From Bacteroidales bacterium (GTDB taxonomy: Bacteria; Bacteroidota; Bacteroidia; Bacteroidales; UBA932): a stretch of DNA of 47,645 nucleotides. The position numbers were made by a program, and so were the translations under genes. The stretch spans positions 1 to 47,645 of the forward strand of contig JAEESO010000019.1 of the NCBI GenBank assembly GCA_016286385.1, given 5' to 3'. The notes under the pieces are model-generated. The model made no database searches, was not told the DNA's origin, and was given only the letters and a program-made list of their open reading frames with translations. This document shows, piece after piece, positions 40,117 to 47,528 of this stretch (positions are counted from its first letter, which is position 1; the number at the start of each line of letters is the position of its first letter).

Positions 40117-41626
40117 ATGTCTTTTCTTCTGTAAAATCGTAACCTAGTGTCTGTTCAAGACCGGCCTTTGCTACCACAAAGTTGTATACGGCCTGGGCCG
40201 CCTGGAGGCGGGTCTGGGTAAGGGTGAGCTCAGTGTTGTTGAGGTCCGTGAGGGTGCTCTTTCCAACCTCGAAGCTCTTGGAGGCAATGTTGTAGGCTTT
40301 CTCTGCGCTTGTGAGGGCCTCCTTTGCAGCGTCGTAGGTTTTCATTGCCGTATCCATGGTGGAGAGGCTCTGGCGGATGCCTATACGGATCTGGCGCTCA
40401 GTGTTTTCCCTCTGGAGGTCCAGTTCATCGGCCTGGACGCGGGTCTGCTTTATTGTATGGTAGCGCTGACCGCCGGAGAAGATGGGGATGTTCAGGGAGA
40501 ACACCGCCGTAGAGGAAGGCAGCCATTTCCACTGGCTCAGATTGAATTTATCGCTCTGGGTATAATAATTATAGGATATCTGGGCCGATAAAGTGGGAAG
40601 GTATGCGTACTGCTGCATCCTTATCTGCTTGGAAAGGATTTCTGCCTGGGCCGCCAGCTGACGGAGCTGGGTGTTGCGGTCAAGGGATGCTTCCGTACCC
40701 TCGTTGATGTCATAGAACATGTGCTGGGCATAGTCCTCAAGAGTGCCCACAACATCCACGGGGCGGTCAAGGTCCAGGCCCATCACGGCCTTCAGCTGCC
40801 ACAGGGACAGGTAGATGGCGTTTTCTGCGTTGTAAACGTTGGGGATTGCGGCCGCAAGGGAACTCTGCGCGCGGGCAAGGTCAAGTTCGGAGGCCTTCTG
40901 GACGTTGTACCTGCTTTCCGTGGTCTTGAGGTTCTGGGCGGCGTTTTCAAACACGGCGTTGTAAACGTCGTAGGATGCCTTTGCCATGAGGACGGCGTAA
41001 TAGGCCTGTTTTACCTGTGTAACGGTTCCAAGGCGGCTTTCACGGGCCTTTTCAACGGCCAGTTCCACCTGGTCTCCGGTGAGGCACAGGCTTTCCCACA
41101 GCTGGGCATTGATTATGGGCATGGATGCGCTAAGGCCCAGCTGGACCTGGTTACGGCGGCCCATCTCGATGGGGTCACTGCTGGAAGAAGATTTCTCTTC
41201 CGCCTTGGGAGCCTCGTACGGAACAAAGGGTGTACTGGTAGCCGTATACAGCTGCTGGATGTAGTACATGATGGGTTCGAAGGCGCTTGCCATCATGGAT
41301 GCCATGCCGCCACCACCGCTGCCGGAGGATTCGTCGTCAGAGCCAAAGAACACCTTCTGTTTCTGGATGGCGTAGCTGTACATTCCGGTGGCGTTGATCT
41401 GAGGGAAAAGCGCGCCGTAGGCACCCTTACGGGCATATTTCTGGCGCTGGACCTCCATATCGGCCACCTTTACGGAAGTATTTTCACTGAGGGCTATCTT
41501 GAGGGCGTCGTCCAGCGTAAGTATAAGCGTAGAGTCCGCCGCCTCCTGAGGTGAATCCTTATACTGCGCCCATGCCACGGAAGGCAGCAGAATGGCAAGT
41601 ATAAGGATCAATTTTTTAACACACAT
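40109..41626 (-). CDS. TolC-family outer-membrane efflux protein
   Basis: 505 residues from ATG 41626, which opens a signal peptide (MCVKKLILILAILLPSVAWA); the 21 codons before it are not signal-like. Two repeated helical-barrel halves of the OEP family: LTLDDALKIALSENTSVKVA and a second long region to ENTERQIRIGIRQSLSTMDT and ALTSAEKAYNIASKSFEVGK. A Ser-rich loop (SSDDESSGSGGGG-like, near 75-95) is at the periplasmic or extracellular turn. First gene of the efflux operon. No clear promoter box is seen. Confidence 0.93.
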   Translation of the reverse strand: MCVKKLILILAILLPSVAWAQYKDSPQEAADSTLILTLDDALKIALSENTSVKVADMEVQRQKYARKGAYGALFPQINATGMYSYAIQKQKVFFGSDDESSGSGGGGMASMMASAFEPIMYYIQQLYTATSTPFVPYEAPKAEEKSSSSSDPIEMGRRNQVQLGLSASMPIINAQLWESLCLTGDQVELAVEKARESRLGTVTQVKQAYYAVLMAKASYDVYNAVFENAAQNLKTTESRYNVQKASELDLARAQSSLAAAIPNVYNAENAIYLSLWQLKAVMGLDLDRPVDVVGTLEDYAQHMFYDINEGTEASLDRNTQLRQLAAQAEILSKQIRMQQYAYLPTLSAQISYNYYTQSDKFNLSQWKWLPSSTAVFSLNIPIFSGGQRYHTIKQTRVQADELDLQRENTERQIRIGIRQSLSTMDTAMKTYDAAKEALTSAEKAYNIASKSFEVGKSTLTDLNNTELTLTQTRLQAAQAVYNFVVAKAGLEQTLGYDFTEEKTYE

Positions 41627-41702
41627 AAAACTAACTGAATAAGCTGGCAATTTACTGCAAAAATCGGGCCCGCGTAGTGTGCATGTCATTCATTCGCCCC
41701 CC

Positions 41703-41753
41703 GTCATTCCGAGCGTAGCTTCTCTGTCATTCCGAGCGTAGCCGAGGAATCTC
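41703..41753. repeat. two partial REP copies upstream of lgt
   Basis: GTCATTCCGAGCGTAGC occurs twice (41703 and 41726), the second continuing CGAGGAATCTC. This is a common dispersed repeat type. It fills most of the divergent gap between the efflux operon and lgt. Confidence 0.8.
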
Positions 41754-41763
41754 AAAAATGTAT

Positions 41764-41771
41764 TATATTTG
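41764..41771 (+). promoter_or_regulatory. -7 box of lgt, near-leaderless
   Basis: TATATTTG then CAGT and ATG at 41776. With initiation about 6-7 bp after the box, transcription would begin at or within a base or two of the start codon. Confidence 0.5.
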
Positions 41772-41775
41772 CAGT

Positions 41776-42723
41776 ATGGAAACACTCATCGTACATTGGA
41801 ATGTGAACCCCGCCATCCTCCATCTCGGCGGCTTTGAACTCAGATGGTATTCACTGCTTTTTGTGAGCGGCTTCATCCTGGGCTGGTTCATCATGAAAAG
41901 CTTCTTCAACCGTGAAAAGATAAGCGAGGCCCTCCTGGACCCCATGCTATACATGCTTCTCATCTGCACCATAGTGGGCGCACGCCTAGGCCACTGCCTG
42001 TTCTATGAGCCGGATTACTATCTGGCACCTTTCTTCCAGATGTTCGGAGGCACCGTTTCCCCCCAGGTAGCAGCCCGCGGCATGACCAATTGGCAGGCCT
42101 TCTGGGAAATTTTTATGCCATGGAAAGGCGGCCTTGCAAGCCACGGCGGCACCATAGCCATCATCCTTGGCATCATCTGGTACGCCCGTAAATATGGCCC
42201 GGCAAACGGCTTCGACTTTGTGTGGGTCATAGACCACATTGCAATCCCCGTTGCCTTTGCAGCGTGCTTCATCCGTCTTGGCAACCTCTTCAACTCAGAG
42301 ATCTACGGCGGCCCCACCACCCTTCCCTGGGGCTTTGTATTTGAGAGAAACGGAGAAACCGTACCCTGCCATCCCACGCAGCTCTATGAGGCCCTCACAT
42401 ATCTCCTTCTTGGCTTACTCCTTATCTGGCTGTACCGTAACAGGCTGGAAAAGCTTTATAGGGGTACGTTCATCGGCATATTCCTTATCGTGTGCTTCGG
42501 AAGCCGCTTCCTCATTGAGTTTGTGAAAAACGACCAGGTGGACTTTGAGGCCAACATGGCCCTCAACATGGGCCAGCTCCTCTCCATCCCGTTCGTGCTC
42601 CTTGGTATAGGCTTCATGGTGTATGCTTTCGTGAAGAAGCAGCCGGCCATGGCCATTCCCCCGGCACCCGCCGCCAAGCCCAAGGCCCAGCCCACCCACT
42701 TCGCCCATCCCACCGGGAAATAG
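41776..42723 (+). CDS. lgt: prolipoprotein diacylglyceryl transferase
   Basis: Transfers diacylglycerol from phosphatidylglycerol to the lipobox cysteine of prolipoproteins in the inner membrane. I use ATG 41776 (METLIVHWNVNPAILHLGGF); the earlier start at 41758 would lie upstream of the promoter box. 315 residues, about seven transmembrane segments, with GGLASHGG, the signature RLGNLFNSEIYGGPT and HPTQLYEAL. The C-terminal Pro/Ala/Lys tail (PPAPAAKPKAQPTHF) is cytoplasmic and variable. Alone, followed by a repeat-rich 454-bp gap. Confidence 0.96.
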   Translation: METLIVHWNVNPAILHLGGFELRWYSLLFVSGFILGWFIMKSFFNREKISEALLDPMLYMLLICTIVGARLGHCLFYEPDYYLAPFFQMFGGTVSPQVAARGMTNWQAFWEIFMPWKGGLASHGGTIAIILGIIWYARKYGPANGFDFVWVIDHIAIPVAFAACFIRLGNLFNSEIYGGPTTLPWGFVFERNGETVPCHPTQLYEALTYLLLGLLLIWLYRNRLEKLYRGTFIGIFLIVCFGSRFLIEFVKNDQVDFEANMALNMGQLLSIPFVLLGIGFMVYAFVKKQPAMAIPPAPAAKPKAQPTHFAHPTGK

Positions 42724-42762
42724 TCCCGCCCACTCCTACTGTCCTCCATTCGCACGCAGCAC

Positions 42763-42818
42763 GGTTCTCCCCTGACGGTTCTCCCCTGTCGGTTCTCCCC
42801 TGACAGTTCTCCCCTGGC
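42763..42818. repeat. 14-bp tandem repeat, four units
   Basis: Units GGTTCTCCCCTGAC, GGTTCTCCCCTGTC, GGTTCTCCCCTGAC, AGTTCTCCCCTGGC, head to tail, just 3' of lgt. Confidence 0.9.
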
Positions 42819-42924
42819 GGTGGAAGCCAACCATCTCATTTACAGCAACTTACAGCATCTTCTACCAGAAATAATTCTGGTAGACACTCTTGCAATTCGC
42901 TGTATATCAACCACTTAGCCTCCA
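42818..42924. repeat. palindromic element, copy 2
   Basis: Ends GGTGGAAGCCAA and TTAGCCTCCACC. The centre is a perfect hairpin TCTACCAGAA-ATAA-TTCTGGTAGA (about 42861-42884), and the arms between are about 70% complementary. Same plan as the elements at 19196 and 34774. It follows the tandem array and precedes the large inverted repeat. Confidence 0.7.
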
Positions 42925-42938
42925 CCGATTCTACCCTT

Positions 42939-43129
42939 GGACCTGGTCCACCGCCTCGAGACCTGGCGGCAGTCCTGCCTCACCGCCTATCTGCCGTGTT
43001 GACATCCAGAACGCCCAGAATGAGGTTTTTGTGTCAACACGGCAAGGAAATCGGCCCACAATGCCAAAAACGTTGCCGTGTGGGCACCGGAATCGGACAC
43101 AGGAGCGTTTTACGTGTCAACACGGCAAA
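42939..43129. repeat. left copy of about 190-bp inverted repeat
   Basis: Starts GGACCTGGTCCACCG and ends GTGTCAACACGGCAAA. Its complement at 45170-45371 matches closely apart from an 11-bp length difference and scattered substitutions. Inside are two hairpins with arms TGCCGTGTTGACA / TGTCAACACGGCA and TTGCCGTGTGGGCAC / GTGTCAACACGGCAA. Together with the 14-bp array and palindrome it fills the gap 42724-43177. Confidence 0.9.
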
Positions 43130-43135
43130 GGACTT

Positions 43136-43166
43136 TTGCGAATGCCGTGGCAAATGACTACCTTTG
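43136..43166 (+). promoter_or_regulatory. promoter of the HAD-transporter pair
   Basis: TTG (43136-43138), 20-nt spacer, TACCTTTG (43159-43166), ATG at 43178. A strong consensus match directly after the inverted repeat; leader of about 5 nt. Confidence 0.72.
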
Positions 43167-43177
43167 TGCACTGAATT

Positions 43178-43792
43178 ATGCCTAAAGCAATAGTTTTTGA
43201 CATAGGCGGGGTCCTTATCGGCCTCAATATGAGCAGGTGCATCGAAGCATTCCGCTCCACACTGGGCTTTGAAAGGATCACTGAGCTCCTGGACCCTTAT
43301 CACCAGAAGGGTATTTACGGGGAGCTGGAGGGTGGCCGCCTCTCCGAGCAGCACTTCAAGGAACTTGTCATTGCGGAGTCCCGCCCGGGAACAAAGCCAC
43401 AGGATGTGGAGTACGCTATGGGGGAACTCCTTGACAAGAGGATGGACCCCCGTACAGTAAAGGCCGTACTTGACCTTAAGGGCCGATACCCCCTCTACCT
43501 CCTTTCCAACAACAACCCTATTTCCATGAGGCACTGCCTCAGGGTGCTTAAGGATAATGGAATTGACCCGGATGCTACTTTCAGGGGACAGTTCATATCG
43601 TCAGATCTTAAACTTATGAAACCGGCCCCGGAGTTCTATCGGTACGTGATTCAGAGAATCGGCCTGCCTCCGCAGGAGATCCTTTTCATAGATGACAACA
43701 AGGCCAACGTTGACGGCGCCAGGGCGGTTGGTCTGGATGCCCGTCTGTATAATCCGGGTACGGACCTCGGCCTTCTTCTTTCAGACTGCTAG
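43178..43792 (+). CDS. HAD-superfamily hydrolase, YihX-like
   Basis: 204 residues. Motif I VFDIGGVLIGLN (nucleophile Asp7; the second Asp is replaced by Gly as in the DxGG subgroup), cap domain of helices, motif II YLLSNNNP, motif III Lys in LKLMKPAPEFY, motif IV ILFIDDNKANVDGARAVGL. Likely a phosphatase acting on a small phosphorylated metabolite, such as a sugar phosphate. It is followed by a phosphate-ester type transporter after 2 bp, which fits uptake followed by dephosphorylation. The pair lies inside a large inverted repeat. Confidence 0.9.
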   Translation: MPKAIVFDIGGVLIGLNMSRCIEAFRSTLGFERITELLDPYHQKGIYGELEGGRLSEQHFKELVIAESRPGTKPQDVEYAMGELLDKRMDPRTVKAVLDLKGRYPLYLLSNNNPISMRHCLRVLKDNGIDPDATFRGQFISSDLKLMKPAPEFYRYVIQRIGLPPQEILFIDDNKANVDGARAVGLDARLYNPGTDLGLLLSDC

Positions 43793-43794
43793 GA

Positions 43795-45147
43795 ATGTCA
43801 CTCTACAGCCACTTCCGCATAAGCAAGCCCTCGGCCGCAAAAGTGCCGTCAGGAGAGGTGGACGCCACATACAGGTGTCTGAGGAGCCGTACTTTCTGGG
43901 GCGTCACCGTGGCATATACCTTATATTATGTATGCCGGATGACCCTTGGTGTTGTGAAGCAGCCGCTCATTGACGGAGGCGTTCTCACCGCCGGTCAGCT
44001 TGGTATAATAGGCTCTGCCTTCTACTTTGTCTATGCGGTGGGGAAGTTCCTTAACGGCTTCATTGCCGATTACTGCAACATCCGCAGGTTCATGGCATTG
44101 GGAATCGGGATATCGGCCGCAGTCAATCTAGTCCTTGGGCTGATGGGGCTTCTTCAAGGGCCGCTTGGCTTTGGCTCGGTGGTGATGCTGGTCACTTTTA
44201 CCCTTCTTTGGGGCATCAACGGCTGGATGCAGTCCATGGGCTCTCCTCCCGGAACAATCAGCCTTTCCCGCTGGTTCCCTCTTTCCCTTAGGGGCCGATA
44301 CTACAGCATCTTCTCCTCCACCCCCCAGCTTGGCAAGGCCGTCTCAATGATGATGACGGGCTTCATTGTGGCTGCGGCAGGGTGGCAATGGGGCTTTTTG
44401 GCTGCAGCAGTGGCCGGGCTTATGGGCCTTGCCGTGTCTCTCATTTTCATTGCCGATACCCCTGAAAGCCAGGGCCTCCCTTCTGTCCAGGAACTCTCCG
44501 GTGAGGAGACAAGGCCCCTTGATAAAAAACCCACTCGTGAACTCCAGAAGTGGGTGTTCAGGCACCCCGGAATCTGGGTCATAGCCATCTCCACGGCATT
44601 TTTGTATGTGACTCAGCATGCCGTCTCCGACTGGGGCGTGCTGTTCCTCCAGAAGCAGAAAGGCTTCTCCCTTGAAGGGGCGACGCAGGTGATCGGCCTT
44701 GCCGAAATATTCGGCGTGGCGGGTAACCTTGCCGCCGGGTGGATCTCCGATGTCCTCCTCAAAGGCAATCGCGTAAAGCCAGTGGTGGGATCCGGCATCC
44801 TGGCGGTGTGCTCACTGGCCGCTTTCCTGTTCCTTGGCGGCGGCTTCTGGGGCAATATGGCCTTTGTAGCCCTGTTCAGCTTTGCCTTCAGCGTGGTGTT
44901 CTGCATCGTGGCCGGACTCATGGCCCTGGACTTCGTGCCCCGCAAAGCTACCGGCGCGGCGCTTGGTATAGTGGGAATCTCCAGTTATGCAGCTGCCGGC
45001 CTTCAGAGCGTTGTGAGCGGCTTCCTAATTGAGGGGAACACCGTTGCTGGGGCCTACAACTTTGCACCGGTTTCCATCTTCTGGATAGCCGCATGCCTTC
45101 TGGCCTTCACCCTGCCGGTCATAGGGTGGAAGTATCTGCGGAAATAG
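43795..45147 (+). CDS. MFS transporter, OPA (GlpT/UhpT-like) family
   Basis: 450 residues, twelve transmembrane segments. The N-terminal part RCLRSRTFWGVTVAYTLYYV followed by CRMTLGVVKQPL resembles the organophosphate:phosphate antiporters (Arg in TM1, YY). Then GSAFYFVYAVGKFLNGFIAD, GSPPGTISLSRWF and VASNLAAGWISD-like GVAGNLAAGWISDVLL. The substrate is probably a phosphorylated C3-C6 compound exchanged for phosphate. It is translationally close to the HAD gene (2 bp) and ends 22 bp before the right repeat. Confidence 0.88.
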   Translation: MSLYSHFRISKPSAAKVPSGEVDATYRCLRSRTFWGVTVAYTLYYVCRMTLGVVKQPLIDGGVLTAGQLGIIGSAFYFVYAVGKFLNGFIADYCNIRRFMALGIGISAAVNLVLGLMGLLQGPLGFGSVVMLVTFTLLWGINGWMQSMGSPPGTISLSRWFPLSLRGRYYSIFSSTPQLGKAVSMMMTGFIVAAAGWQWGFLAAAVAGLMGLAVSLIFIADTPESQGLPSVQELSGEETRPLDKKPTRELQKWVFRHPGIWVIAISTAFLYVTQHAVSDWGVLFLQKQKGFSLEGATQVIGLAEIFGVAGNLAAGWISDVLLKGNRVKPVVGSGILAVCSLAAFLFLGGGFWGNMAFVALFSFAFSVVFCIVAGLMALDFVPRKATGAALGIVGISSYAAAGLQSVVSGFLIEGNTVAGAYNFAPVSIFWIAACLLAFTLPVIGWKYLRK

Positions 45148-45169
45148 ACTGTGCGAGCGTGGTTCGCCA

Positions 45170-45371
45170 TTTGCCGTGTTGACACGTAAAATGCTCCTGT
45201 GGCCGATTCCGGTGCCCACACGGCAACGTTTTTGGCATTTTGGGCCGATTTCCTTGCCGTGTTGACACAAAAACCTCATTCTGGGCGTTCTGGCTGTCAA
45301 CACGGCCGCAGCACGGCTGCAAGGCGGTGAGGCAGGACTGCCGCCAGGTCACAATACGGTGGACCAGGTCC
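45170..45371. repeat. right copy of the inverted repeat
   Basis: Reverse complement of 42939-43129. It carries the same hairpin set and the GGACCTGGTCC end (GGACCAGGTCC on this strand, 45361-45371). An 11-bp insertion (GCAGCACGGCT region) distinguishes it. The 332-bp gap 45148-45479 holds this copy and a reverse-strand terminator. Confidence 0.9.
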
Positions 45372-45394
45372 AGCCACCAAACCGGCGGGGGGGG

Positions 45395-45437
45395 CAAAAA
45401 AGAAACCCGCACGCGAATTTCACAATTGGCGGCGGGT
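45395..45437 (-). terminator. rho-independent terminator of atpG-yitT
   Basis: On the reverse strand ACCCGC (from 45437) pairs with GCGGGT (ending 45405), followed by TTTCTTTTTT. It lies about 43 bp after the yitT stop. Confidence 0.75.
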
Positions 45438-45479
45438 GTATGGTAAGGTATCAATATTTATGTCTGATACCACTTATAT

Positions 45480-46412
45480 CTAATTCTGTGCCAAACTCTT
45501 CTTTTTACGAGTTTTTTTATGCCAATCACCGTAAATTTCGCTCACATTGCCTGCGGTGATGAATCCGTGGATATCGTTGGACTTCATATAATCCATAAGA
45601 TGGGCAAACTCATCCTGAGTGAGGAGGGCCTGAATTTCAACATTCTGATGGCCGTTGTAGCCACCTGTAACGTTGTACAGTGAGCAGCCGCGCTCAAGGT
45701 CCTCGATGATATATTTACGCAGGCGTTCGTACTGAGAAGAAATAATACACACCCTCTTGCGGCGGTTGAGGCCGGCGGTGAAATAGTCCAGAGCAAGGCC
45801 GTTGATCCATGTTCCAATAAGGCCGATTACAACCAGCCTGAACGGATTGATGGCAAAAGCCGTGCAGCAGATAATGGCCCCGGCGACGGACACGGACGTA
45901 CCAATCTCAATATGCATGTACTTGTTCACGATCTTTGCCAGGATATCCAACCCGCCCGTAGACGCATTGATATGGAACAGGATGGTCTGTGATGCGCTGA
46001 GGATAAGGACAAAACACAGAAGATCGAACCAGGGATCGTTCATAAGGGACATCTGCCCCGGCTCCAGAAGGCGGTCGATGGGCAGCACCTTCTCCCAGAA
46101 ATCCACCAGCGGACCAAGGATAAGTGCCGTATAAACCGTCTTGGCGCCAAACTCCTTTCCAATCAGTATCCAGGCCAGCACCAGCAGGATGGCGTTGATA
46201 ATAACAATCACCTGCGACACCTTTATGCCGATACCTGCAATGTTCAGAAGCTTTCCGATCACGATGGACAGACCCGTGATGGAACCCACAACCAGTTTTG
46301 AGGGCATGAGGAAGTAGTACACAGCCGCTGCCGCTATGGTCATGCCGGCAGTCATGATGAACAGTTCCTTCCAGAATTTCCAGGTTTTCAGAATTTCAAG
46401 AATGTTTTTCAT
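45480..46412 (-). CDS. YitT family membrane protein
   Basis: 310 residues. Five to six transmembrane helices (YitT/DUF161: GMTIAAAAVYYFLMPSKLVV, FHINASTGGLDILAKIVNKY) followed by a cytoplasmic DUF2179 domain (ERGCSLYNVTGGYNGHQNVE, SNDIHGFITAGNVSEIYG). The DUF2179 part is PII-like and probably binds a small ligand. Function unknown. It follows atpG after 20 bp and is probably read through from the ATP synthase operon. Confidence 0.9.
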   Translation of the reverse strand: MKNILEILKTWKFWKELFIMTAGMTIAAAAVYYFLMPSKLVVGSITGLSIVIGKLLNIAGIGIKVSQVIVIINAILLVLAWILIGKEFGAKTVYTALILGPLVDFWEKVLPIDRLLEPGQMSLMNDPWFDLLCFVLILSASQTILFHINASTGGLDILAKIVNKYMHIEIGTSVSVAGAIICCTAFAINPFRLVVIGLIGTWINGLALDYFTAGLNRRKRVCIISSQYERLRKYIIEDLERGCSLYNVTGGYNGHQNVEIQALLTQDEFAHLMDYMKSNDIHGFITAGNVSEIYGDWHKKTRKKKSLAQN

Positions 46413-46432
46413 TTTATGTGGTTAGTGTAGTC

Positions 46433-47344
46433 TTATTCGGCAGCCTGTCCTCCCGCGAGGTCCAGGATTTCCGATGTAATCTTCTGCTGACGGCCCTTGT
46501 TGTACTGCAGCGTAAGTTCGGAAAGCAGGTCCTCGGCGTTGTCCGTTGCCGTTTGCATGGCTATGGTGCGGGCCGCATGCTCCGCCGCCGCGCTGTCAAG
46601 GAGCGCAGCGTATAGTTTCAGTTTCAGTGTCCGGGGAAGGAGGGCCGCCAACAGTTCCCGGGCCGATGGCTCCAGGAGGGCGTCTGGGCCGGGCATAACG
46701 GAGGAGGGAACAGGCATGACGGCCCCATCGTCACCCCCGACGTGATCGGGGGTCTCAATCGGCAGCAGGCGTTCCACCACGGGAACCTGCCTGGAAGTGG
46801 ATACAAAGTGCGTGTACACAAGCGTCACACCGCTTATCCTGCCTTCGTAAAAATCCTTGGAGAGTTTCTCCACAAGGGCCGCAGCATCGACATAAGCCGG
46901 ATGCTCGGAAAGGGCGGAATAGTCTGAAGGGGAACGGAACCCGTCCCGGGCCATTGCATCGGCCATCTTCCTGCCTATTGAATACACCACGTCTCCGGGG
47001 CGGCGGACAGACCTCACCTTTGCAATCACATTGGCATTGAACCCGCCGCAAAGGGAAGAGTTGGACGCAACCGCAATGATCACTGCCGGTGATGTGACTT
47101 TTTCCGGCACATCACCCGCAAAATCGGCCTTTTTTGCCGGTGATGTGACTGTTTCCGTCACACCACCCGCACCAGACGCCATAGCCAGCATCCTTCTCAG
47201 TTCCTCCTCATAGGGACGCATTGCCGCTATGGCGTTCTGCGCCTTACGCAGTTTGGCCGATGACACCAGCTTCATTGCCGATGTTATCTTCAGCGTACTC
47301 TTCACAGACCCTATCCGGCCCTTTATTTCCTTTAACGTTGGCAT
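46433..47344 (-). CDS. atpG: ATP synthase gamma subunit with in-frame repeats
   Basis: Central stalk of F1-ATPase. 303 residues. N-terminal helix ITSAMKLVSSAKLRKAQ, the conserved SNSSLCGGFNANV, and C-terminal helix ARTIAMQTATDNAEDL. Two stretches look repeat-derived. Residues 59-87 hold a 17-residue in-frame duplication (GGVTETVTSPA and GDVPEKVTSPA). Residues 197-221 (ETPDHVGGDDGAVMPVPSSV) are encoded by a palindromic repeat. Both sit where gamma subunits have variable loops, and the helices that turn in the F1 centre are intact. Confidence 0.93.
   Translation of the reverse strand: MPTLKEIKGRIGSVKSTLKITSAMKLVSSAKLRKAQNAIAAMRPYEEELRRMLAMASGAGGVTETVTSPAKKADFAGDVPEKVTSPAVIIAVASNSSLCGGFNANVIAKVRSVRRPGDVVYSIGRKMADAMARDGFRSPSDYSALSEHPAYVDAAALVEKLSKDFYEGRISGVTLVYTHFVSTSRQVPVVERLLPIETPDHVGGDDGAVMPVPSSVMPGPDALLEPSARELLAALLPRTLKLKLYAALLDSAAAEHAARTIAMQTATDNAEDLLSELTLQYNKGRQQKITSEILDLAGGQAAE
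46733..46753. repeat. REP-type palindrome inside atpG
   Basis: ACCCCCGA-CGTGA-TCGGGGGT, perfect 8-bp arms, part of a longer GACCCCCGATCACG...GTGACG-type repeat. It encodes DHVGG in the gamma subunit. Confidence 0.7.
47084..47170. repeat. 51-bp direct duplication inside atpG
   Basis: TGCCGGTGATGTGACT begins at 47084 and again at 47135, each followed by a TTTCCG...CAC.ACACCACCCGC-type segment. The exact 51-bp offset keeps frame. The second copy contains the hairpin TGTGAC-TGTTTCC-GTCACA. Confidence 0.8.
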
Positions 47345-47358
47345 ATCCTTAGCATAAG

Positions 47359-47519
47359 CGACATATTATCTGAAAACCTGTTGCCACCCTCGGCATCACC
47401 CCGAAGGGCAAATATCCCCTTGGGGGGATAATAGGGGGGACAAACTCCCATCCCGGAACGGGAGGGGCCCACCGCAGGTGGGAGGGGTCGCGAAGCGACG
47501 GTTTTCAGATAATATGTCG
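47359..47519. repeat. palindromic repeat between atpA and atpG
   Basis: Perfect 20-bp arms (47359-47378, CGACATATTATCTGAAAACC, and its complement at 47500-47519) around a 121-bp core containing GCCACCCTCGGC, GGGAGGGGCCCACCGCAGGT and GTGGGAGGGG. The core is shared with the insertion in trmB, while the arms are unrelated. Confidence 0.88.
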
Positions 47520-47528
47520 GTGAAGCGA

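Noticed and set aside
42939..45371. CRISPR array or integron attC sites in the TGCCGTGTTGACA hairpins
   Set aside because: Only a few copies, no regular spacers, no cas or integron integrase genes, and the core does not fit the GTTRRRY attC consensus.
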